15,847 nucleotides of DNA from Oscillospiraceae bacterium. Lineage in GTDB: Bacteria > Bacillota > Clostridia > Oscillospirales > Ruminococcaceae. Under the pieces are notes generated by a model, which saw nothing but the letters and a program-made list of their open reading frames with translations, was not told where the DNA came from and did no database searches. Both the position numbers and the translations under genes were made by a program. Numbering within the stretch: the stretch's first letter is position 1; every line of letters begins with the position of its first letter. Location: NCBI GenBank assembly GCA_003516865.1, contig DPBR01000033.1, positions 1 through 15,847 of the forward strand. The letters are read 5' to 3'. Shown here in pieces: positions 8,057-12,886 of the stretch.

Positions 8057-8093
8057 GCCCTTTTGCGGCTGAGCGGCATTTCGTCACAAGGGC
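8057..8093 (+). promoter_or_regulatory. Stem in the hfq 5' leader
   Basis: GCCCTT (8057-8062) can pair with AAGGGC (8088-8093) across a 25-base GC-rich loop, in the middle of the approximately 100-base leader between the predicted start of transcription and hfq. The stem ends 25 bases before the AAAGGTG ribosome binding site and does not cover it. It might stabilise the leader or present a binding site, possibly for Hfq itself, but this rests only on complementarity. Confidence 0.3.
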
Positions 8094-8127
8094 TATTGCT
8101 CACAGAAAGAGAGAAAAGGTGATTGAT

Positions 8128-8373
8128 ATGGCTAAGGACATTAATCTTCAGGACGTTTTTCTGAACCAAGCGCGTAAGGACAGAATTCCCGTTACAATTT
8201 ATATCACTAACGGTTTTCAGTTCAAGGGAATAGTCAAGGGGTTCGATAACTACACGGTTATTCTCGATACCGACGGTAAACAGAATTTGATTTATAAGCA
8301 CGCGATTTCTACGATTACTCCGTTTAAGCCTGTGTCTATTCTTGACGCTTACGATAAGGAAGAAGAGGAATAA
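8128..8373 (+). CDS. hfq: RNA-binding protein Hfq
   Basis: This Sm-like protein forms a hexameric ring that binds small RNAs and A-rich mRNA. The 81-residue product contains the Sm1 strand region (VTIYITNGFQFKGIVKGFDNYTVIL, about residues 22-46) and the invariant Sm2 motif LIYKHAIST. Conserved Q8 lies near the N-terminus, and an acidic tail ends in Glu-Glu-Glu-Glu. The rim sequence is R16-K17-D18-R19, closer to the E. coli RRER patch than to the B. subtilis RKEN. ATG 8128 is chosen because AAAGGTG ends 6 bases upstream. The open frame extends back in frame to a GTG at 8041, but that would add 29 basic residues with no counterpart in the family and no ribosome binding site. Placement after miaA is the order known from many bacteria, though here it has its own promoter. 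Confidence 0.96.
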   Translation: MAKDINLQDVFLNQARKDRIPVTIYITNGFQFKGIVKGFDNYTVILDTDGKQNLIYKHAISTITPFKPVSILDAYDKEEEE

Positions 8374-8439
8374 TCCGCCGGAACGATTTTTGATGTTTTG
8401 CCGGAGTCGTGCCTTTTAATACACTGAGGGGTGAGCGTA

Positions 8440-9651
8440 TTGAATTCGGCGTGGACAAGAGCGATTATCGCGATTTTGTCTGTTTTCGTTATCCTGGTCG
8501 CGGTGGGACAGGTTTTCTTCGCGGGCGGTGCGAAAATTACTACCGAAACGGCGTATAATTACGGATATGACGAGGAAATACCGTTCGAGGGGGTTATTCT
8601 CCGAGATGAAACGGTTATATATAACTCAGGCGCGGGCGTTCTCAGCTATGAACACGAGGACGGCGTTAAGGCGGGCAAAAGCACCGTTATCGCGCGCCGC
8701 TACAAAAACGACGGCGATATCGCTTATCTGAGGGAGATTGAACAGCTCAAAGAGCAGATTAGTATGCTTGAGAGCGCGGAAACTCTTATCGGAACGGATA
8801 ATTCACAGCTTGAAGCTATTTCCGCTCAGATTAACGAAAGCCATTCGCAGATGATTGGCGATATACTCGACGGCGATTTCGCTTCCGCTTCAAACGAGCG
8901 CAGCAAGCTGCTTTGCGCTATGTGTAAGCGGGAAATTACCCTAAAGGAAAGCGGAGGCTATTCCGAGAAAAAGAAGGAGCTTCAGGGACGTATTTCCGAG
9001 CTTGAAGCGATGATTTCCGGCGGCGTTCAGGAGATTACGGCGGGCGGCACGGGCTATTTCGTGAGTTCCGTTGACGGATACGAGGGCGAATTCGGTTATT
9101 CCGACATTGATAAAATGACGGAGGAAACGATAGCCAGGGTTATCGAACGCCCTATAAAGTCGGGCGAAAAGAACGCAATCGGCAAGCTTATTTCGGATTT
9201 TCACTGGAGAGCGGCGGCGGTTATCGAAAACGAGAAGATGTTCGGCATTTACGAGGGCGGAACGGCTACTCTGCGAGTGGGTTCCGGTCAAAGACAGTAC
9301 GAAACCGAGGTTGTTTCCGTGAAAAATCTCGGTAACGGCAAGTCAATTTACATCTTCGAGGGCGATAACTTCGTTTCAAACGCTGCGGAAAGCCGCGTCG
9401 CGAGCTTTAAGCTCGTTGTTAAGAGCTACGGCGGACTCAGAGTTCCGAGAACGGCGCTTCATTACGATGAAAACGAACAGCGCGGAGTGTTTGTTCTGCG
9501 CGGGCAGACGCTTGTGTTCAAGAAGGTCGAGGTCGTTTACTGGGGCGAGGGGTATGTTATCTGCTCGCAGGTAAAGGACGACGAATATTTGAAGCTTTAC
9601 GATAAAATTGTTGTCGAGGGCAAGGATTTGTACGATGGAAAGGTTATTTGA
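8440..9651 (+). CDS. HlyD-like membrane-anchored adaptor protein of the division cluster
   Basis: About 403 residues. A hydrophobic segment at roughly residues 7-27 acts as a membrane anchor. A lipoyl-like half-motif follows (SGAGVLSYEHEDGVKAGK). Then come a coiled-coil region of about 90 residues rich in Glu, Lys, Gln and Ser, and a beta-barrel-type C-terminal half ending with LRVPRTALHYDENEQRG and GVFVLRGQTLVFKKVEV. This order is that of HlyD/membrane-fusion adaptor proteins. No transporter ATPase or permease gene is adjacent. GAGGGGTG (8427-8434) is well spaced from TTG 8440; a GTG at 8431 in the same frame lies inside that ribosome binding site and is less likely. The gene sits 66 bases after hfq, and its last 17 bases overlap the yggS-type gene, linking it to the sepF-divIVA cluster. 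Its partner and substrate are unknown. Confidence 0.8.
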   Translation: MNSAWTRAIIAILSVFVILVAVGQVFFAGGAKITTETAYNYGYDEEIPFEGVILRDETVIYNSGAGVLSYEHEDGVKAGKSTVIARRYKNDGDIAYLREIEQLKEQISMLESAETLIGTDNSQLEAISAQINESHSQMIGDILDGDFASASNERSKLLCAMCKREITLKESGGYSEKKKELQGRISELEAMISGGVQEITAGGTGYFVSSVDGYEGEFGYSDIDKMTEETIARVIERPIKSGEKNAIGKLISDFHWRAAAVIENEKMFGIYEGGTATLRVGSGQRQYETEVVSVKNLGNGKSIYIFEGDNFVSNAAESRVASFKLVVKSYGGLRVPRTALHYDENEQRGVFVLRGQTLVFKKVEVVYWGEGYVICSQVKDDEYLKLYDKIVVEGKDLYDGKVI

Positions 9652-10348
9652 CGGCGGCGAATTTGAGGATATCCGTGAGAATTATAAGAGGATTTCCGAG
9701 AATATAAACGAAGCCGCGATTAAAGCGGGCAGAACCGATAAGCCGAGGTTTATGGCGGTTACGAAAACCGTTTCGCCCGAACGGATAAATTATGCGATAA
9801 GTCTGGGGATTGACCTGCTGGGCGAAAACCGCGTTCAGGAGTATCTCGAAAAACGCGACGCCTACGCTCCCGCAGAAGTGCATTTTATCGGTGCGCTTCA
9901 GACAAACAAGGTCAAGTATATTATTGATAAGGTATCGATGATTCATTCTGTGAACAGCGTTCATCTCGCGGAGGAAATTAACCGCCGCGCCGCTTCTCAC
10001 AGTCTGACTATGGATATACTCGCCGAGATAAATATAGGCGGCGAGGAAACTAAAAGCGGTATTTCGCGCGAGGACGCAGACGTTCTCCTGCGCGGTCTGA
10101 GCGGGCTTTCAAACGTTCGGCTCAGGGGTCTGATGGCTATTCCGCCTCCCGACTGCGGAGAAAAGCCTTTCGCGGATATGCGCGAGCTTTTCGAGCGAAC
10201 GAGAGAAACGCTGTCGGACGAAAATAGGGGCGCGTTCGATACTCTTTCGATGGGTATGTCGGGGGATTACGAAACCGCGATAAAATTCGGGGCAACCATT
10301 GTTCGGATTGGTTCAGCACTTTTCGGACAAAGGAAATATCCTGTGTAA
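9635..10348 (+). CDS. YggS/YlmE family PLP-binding protein
   Basis: This pyridoxal 5'-phosphate homeostasis protein has a single alanine-racemase-like barrel and no known catalytic turnover; loss in other bacteria disturbs PLP and amino-acid balance. The 237-residue length is typical. Family motifs are AVTKT with the PLP-binding Lys at K44, GENRVQEY, HFIGALQTNKVKYI, INIGGEETKSGI and the phosphate-binding end LSMGMSGDYETAI followed by VRIGSALFG. ATG 9635 is chosen over an in-frame start at 9608 because AAGGA (9622-9626) lies 8 bases upstream and the first motif is then correctly placed. The gene overlaps the HlyD-like gene by 17 bases and precedes sepF by 36 bases, the position of ylmE in Bacillus. 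A small hairpin (TCCTG/CAGGA, 10339-10354) spans its stop codon. Confidence 0.93.
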   Translation: MERLFDGGEFEDIRENYKRISENINEAAIKAGRTDKPRFMAVTKTVSPERINYAISLGIDLLGENRVQEYLEKRDAYAPAEVHFIGALQTNKVKYIIDKVSMIHSVNSVHLAEEINRRAASHSLTMDILAEINIGGEETKSGISREDADVLLRGLSGLSNVRLRGLMAIPPPDCGEKPFADMRELFERTRETLSDENRGAFDTLSMGMSGDYETAIKFGATIVRIGSALFGQRKYPV

Positions 10349-10384
10349 GCAGGAAAATATATAAATAATTGGGAGGAAATTAAA

Positions 10385-10837
10385 ATGGGCAACTTTTTCA
10401 AGAACATCTTCGGCACCGGCGATGAAAACGAGGGATTTGTTGATTACGAGGAGAACGCAGGCTCTTACGATACCACATCTAATGCGGTAACGAACGAAGA
10501 AGCAAGCTTTTCTTCCGATTTCGGCTCTTCTTCCAAGAGCGACAGCTTCGGCTCCGGCTCCAAGTACATCAACCTTCACAGCGCGGGTATCCCCAAGCTC
10601 ACAATTCTCAAGCCCAAGAGCTATGAGGAGGTTATGAGCGACGCGGTTGACCTGCTTCGCGAGGGTACTATCATTATCCTCAACCTCAACGGTATCGACA
10701 GCGAAATTTCTATGAGAATCGTTGACTTTATGACGGGCGTTACCGCGGCTTTCGAGGGCAGAATCAAGCGTATTGAAACATTCTGCTATGCGGCTGCTCC
10801 GAAGAACGTCGATTGGATTAACAACATCGAGGACTGA
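10385..10837 (+). CDS. sepF: Cell division protein SepF
   Basis: SepF polymerises into rings, binds the FtsZ C-terminal tail and helps anchor the Z-ring to the membrane. This 150-residue product has an amphipathic N-terminal helix (MGNFFKNIFG), a flexible acidic and Ser/Gly-rich linker at about residues 12-60, and the folded SepF/DUF552 core at about 65-140 (SYEEVMSDAVDLLREG, then IILNLNGIDSEISMRIVDFM). GGGAGG lies 8 bases before ATG 10385. It corresponds to Bacillus ylmF. The next gene is ylmH rather than ylmG, 51 bases away. Confidence 0.96.
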   Translation: MGNFFKNIFGTGDENEGFVDYEENAGSYDTTSNAVTNEEASFSSDFGSSSKSDSFGSGSKYINLHSAGIPKLTILKPKSYEEVMSDAVDLLREGTIIILNLNGIDSEISMRIVDFMTGVTAAFEGRIKRIETFCYAAAPKNVDWINNIED

Positions 10838-10888
10838 GGCGATACCGCGAAAAACAGCGGCAAAACCTAATCCTTTCCGGAGATTTTT

Positions 10889-11653
10889 ATGTCATTGGAA
10901 CAAAACGAGCGGTTTCTGTCCGCGCATATTTCGGACTTGTGCAGAAAAAGCAGAGGCTCCGGAGTGCCGAGATTTTCGTCTTTCCTGAACGAAAGAGAGG
11001 CGATGATTGCAGGCGAAGCGGCGCGGGCGGAACGCTCATGTCCCGTGTTTTACGGGGGATACGACGGCGCGGCAAGGACGGTTTGCGGCTTTTTTGAGCA
11101 GACTTTTGCCGAGGATTTCGACGAAATTGCACGAAACGAGCTTTTTCCTGTGCGTGCCGTTACGTTTTCGTTCCGGAACTGCGACAGGCTTTCACACCGC
11201 GACTTTCTCGGCGCTGTTCTCGGCGTCGGGCTGAAGCGCGAGGCTGTCGGGGATATTGCGGTTTCCGAGGGGAACGCGGTCGTGTTTTGTCTGGACGCTG
11301 CGGCGGAGCTTGTGCTTGGTATAACGAAAATCGGGAGAACGGGCGTTGTGGCTGAAAACGGCGTCACAAAGCCGATTGTCAAATCCGAGCCGCTTAAAAT
11401 CGAAACAACGGTATCTTCAATGAGGCTCGACTGCATTGTCGGCGCCTGTGTAAACGCTTCAAGAGATAAATCCGCGTCGCTCATCAAATCGGGGCTGGTA
11501 AGTGCGGATTTTTCGGTGTGCTTGGAAGTAAGCTCTATCGTTAAAGAAAATACCGTGCTTTCTATCAGAGGGTACGGCAGGTTTCGTATGTCGAAAATTG
11601 TCGGCACAACCCAAAAAGGACGGCTTAGGGTCGTTTTGGAAAAATTCGTGTAG
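10889..11653 (+). CDS. ylmH: S4-domain RNA-binding protein YlmH
   Basis: This 254-residue product has an N-terminal region with the family signature LSHRDFLGAVLGVGLKREAV, and a C-terminal S4 RNA-binding domain from about residue 175 (MRLDCIVGACVNASRDKSAS, ending near GYGRFRM). Members bind ribosomal or tRNA-like RNA; in B. subtilis YlmH has been reported to be able to support poly-alanine tailing in ribosome-associated quality control. CCGGAG lies 6 bases before ATG 10889. The 51 bases between sepF and this gene hold no gene. It sits between sepF and divIVA as in Bacillus, except that ylmG is missing. Confidence 0.92.
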   Translation: MSLEQNERFLSAHISDLCRKSRGSGVPRFSSFLNEREAMIAGEAARAERSCPVFYGGYDGAARTVCGFFEQTFAEDFDEIARNELFPVRAVTFSFRNCDRLSHRDFLGAVLGVGLKREAVGDIAVSEGNAVVFCLDAAAELVLGITKIGRTGVVAENGVTKPIVKSEPLKIETTVSSMRLDCIVGACVNASRDKSASLIKSGLVSADFSVCLEVSSIVKENTVLSIRGYGRFRMSKIVGTTQKGRLRVVLEKFV

Positions 11654-11658
11654 CTGCC

Positions 11659-11714
11659 TTTATAGGAATTATGCACAGAAGGCTAATGCCGTTTTTGTTT
11701 ATAATTCCTATGAA
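11659..11714 (+). promoter_or_regulatory. Inverted repeat in the ylmH-divIVA gap, overlapping a -10-like TATAAT
   Basis: ATAGGAATTAT (11662-11672) and ATAATTCCTAT (11701-11711) are perfect 11-base inverted repeats. With one G-U pair and two more A-T pairs the RNA stem reaches 14 pairs (11659-11672 with 11701-11714), around a 28-base loop. A TATAAT hexamer at 11700-11705 lies in the right arm, but no good -35 element is seen 16-18 bases upstream. Within the loop, GGC-TAAT-GCC precedes a T-rich run. The element could be an operator over an internal divIVA promoter, an mRNA processing or stability hairpin, or a weak terminator. No choice is possible from sequence alone. Confidence 0.4.
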
Positions 11715-11782
11715 TGCAGTTTGCTCCGATAAATTCCGAAAGGATTTTTGGAGCGCATATTTCAAATGGAAGGAAAAAATGT

Positions 11783-12688
11783 ATGAACGCAAAGGAAATT
11801 ATTGCCAGAAAGTTTGAAAAAGCAGCATTTAACGGTTATAAAACCGAAGATGTCGATGAGTTCCTCAAGGAGGTTTCCGACGAGTTTGCCGCTCTTCAGA
11901 AAGAAAAAACCGAGCTTGAGCGCAAGCTTGAAGTTCTCGCAGACAAAATCCGCGAATACCGCGAGGACGAGGACGCCCTCAAGGACGCTCTCCTTATCGC
12001 GCAGAAACAGGGTAACGCTATCGTAGCGGAGTCCAAGGCTTCCGCTGAAAAGCTTACAAAGGAAACGGACGAGGCTATCGAAAAGAAGCTCGCCGAAACC
12101 AAGGCGAGAGTTGACAGAACGGTCGGAGACGCGGACGAATATTCACGCAAAACGCGCCAGAACGCCGATGAAACCGCCGCAAAGATTATCAAGGACGCGA
12201 ACGACAAGGCTGCCGAAATCAAGGCGCTTATGGATAAGCAGCAGGAAATTCAGGAGAATATCCTCCGCGAAACCAGAATGAACGTGAACGAGTACAGAAC
12301 GAAAATTCTCGATGAATACAAGGCTCATATCGCCCTCCTCGAATCGCTTCCCGAAAAGTGCGAGGACGATTTCGTGAAGAGAGTTGCCGCCGAAGCGGAA
12401 AAGCGCGAGGAAGAACGCCGCAAGCAGAAGGCTGTCGATAACGCAAAGGCTGCTCAGAAAGCTGCCGTTGAGGCAAAAATAGCCGCTCAGAAGAAGGCGG
12501 AGGCTGATAAGAAAAAGGCTGCCGAGGAGCAGAAAAAGGCTGCCGAAGAGCCGTTTAAGGCTGTCGATAACGACTCCGACAGCGACGTAAAGAACGCGGA
12601 CAACCTCCCTTTCTTTAACTCGGCGTCCGACGCAAAGCCTCAGCGCCACAGCGACCTTAAATTCGGCAAGAATAACGGAAATAAGTAA
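11783..12688 (+). CDS. divIVA: DivIVA-family coiled-coil protein
   Basis: DivIVA proteins bind negatively curved membrane at septa and poles and recruit division or growth proteins. The 301-residue product starts with the conserved lipid-binding segment (KFEKAAFNGYKTEDVDEFL, F16-N17-G18-Y19) and then a long coiled coil from about residue 30 to 190. A low-complexity tail rich in Ala, Lys and Glu follows (about 205-265), then an acidic Ser/Asp stretch. The residue after the membrane-inserting Phe, Arg18 in B. subtilis, is Asn here. ATG 11783 is used because GGAAGGA ends 8 bases upstream and translation then begins at the conserved MNAKEI; an ATG at 11714 in frame lies in the hairpin region and lacks a ribosome binding site. 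It is longer than the 164-residue B. subtilis protein because of the tail. Confidence 0.93.
   Translation: MNAKEIIARKFEKAAFNGYKTEDVDEFLKEVSDEFAALQKEKTELERKLEVLADKIREYREDEDALKDALLIAQKQGNAIVAESKASAEKLTKETDEAIEKKLAETKARVDRTVGDADEYSRKTRQNADETAAKIIKDANDKAAEIKALMDKQQEIQENILRETRMNVNEYRTKILDEYKAHIALLESLPEKCEDDFVKRVAAEAEKREEERRKQKAVDNAKAAQKAAVEAKIAAQKKAEADKKKAAEEQKKAAEEPFKAVDNDSDSDVKNADNLPFFNSASDAKPQRHSDLKFGKNNGNK
12428..12572 (+). repeat. Short direct repeats in the divIVA tail
   Basis: AAGGCTGTCGATAACG occurs at 12428-12443 and again at 12557-12572, both in frame and encoding KAVDN. Between them a 21-base unit at 12512-12532 is repeated directly at 12533-12553 with two or three changes, encoding two copies of a KKAAEE-type heptad. 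They suggest the Ala/Lys/Glu-rich tail grew by local duplication. Confidence 0.6.
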
Positions 12689-12886
12689 GAATTATTACGT
12701 CTGAAATCTTTATGTGAGAAAAAAATACGGAGCGCGCGGACGTTTTGCTGTCACATATCCTTGATGGGTATGCGGTTCTGCTTCGTTGTATTTTTCGGAA
12801 ACCAACAAGCCCCGTCTGCTTTTGCTTTTCACAGCGGTTCAGGCGTTCCATAAACCGAAATAAATAAAATAACCGAGGAGATAACT
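12689..12886 (+). other. 198-base divIVA-ileS intergenic leader
   Basis: This gap holds no convincing gene. TATGTGA (12711-12717) pairs with TCACATA (12751-12757), and AAAAATAC (12721-12728) with GTATTTTT (12788-12795). These two pairings interlock, so they could form alternative structures. CGGTT (12835-12839) can pair with AACCG (12853-12857). GAGGAG (12875-12880) is the ileS ribosome binding site. No T-box consensus (AGGGTGGNACCGCG) and no terminator with a T-run is present, although ileS leaders in Bacillota often have them. Promoter-like hexamers are weak. Confidence 0.35.

Noticed and set aside
8041..8127. N-terminal extension of Hfq from GTG 8041
   Set aside because: It would add 29 Arg-rich residues absent from the family and has no ribosome binding site; ATG 8128 has a strong one.
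8374..8439. Terminator between hfq and the HlyD-like gene
   Set aside because: The two GCCGGA segments are direct rather than inverted repeats; only a 4-bp stem can form and no T-run follows a stem.
12711..12757. CRP-like site (TGTGA and TCACA)
   Set aside because: The half-sites are about 34 bases apart, far from the 6-base spacing of CRP operators.
12764..12853. 29-codon ORF in the ileS leader as a leader peptide
   Set aside because: No ribosome binding site and no run of isoleucine codons, so nothing supports an attenuation peptide.
12689..12886. T-box riboswitch before ileS
   Set aside because: No AGGGTGGNACCGCG-like core, no terminator with T-run, and no recognisable specifier loop; the nearest stretch (GATGGGTATGCGG) does not align.
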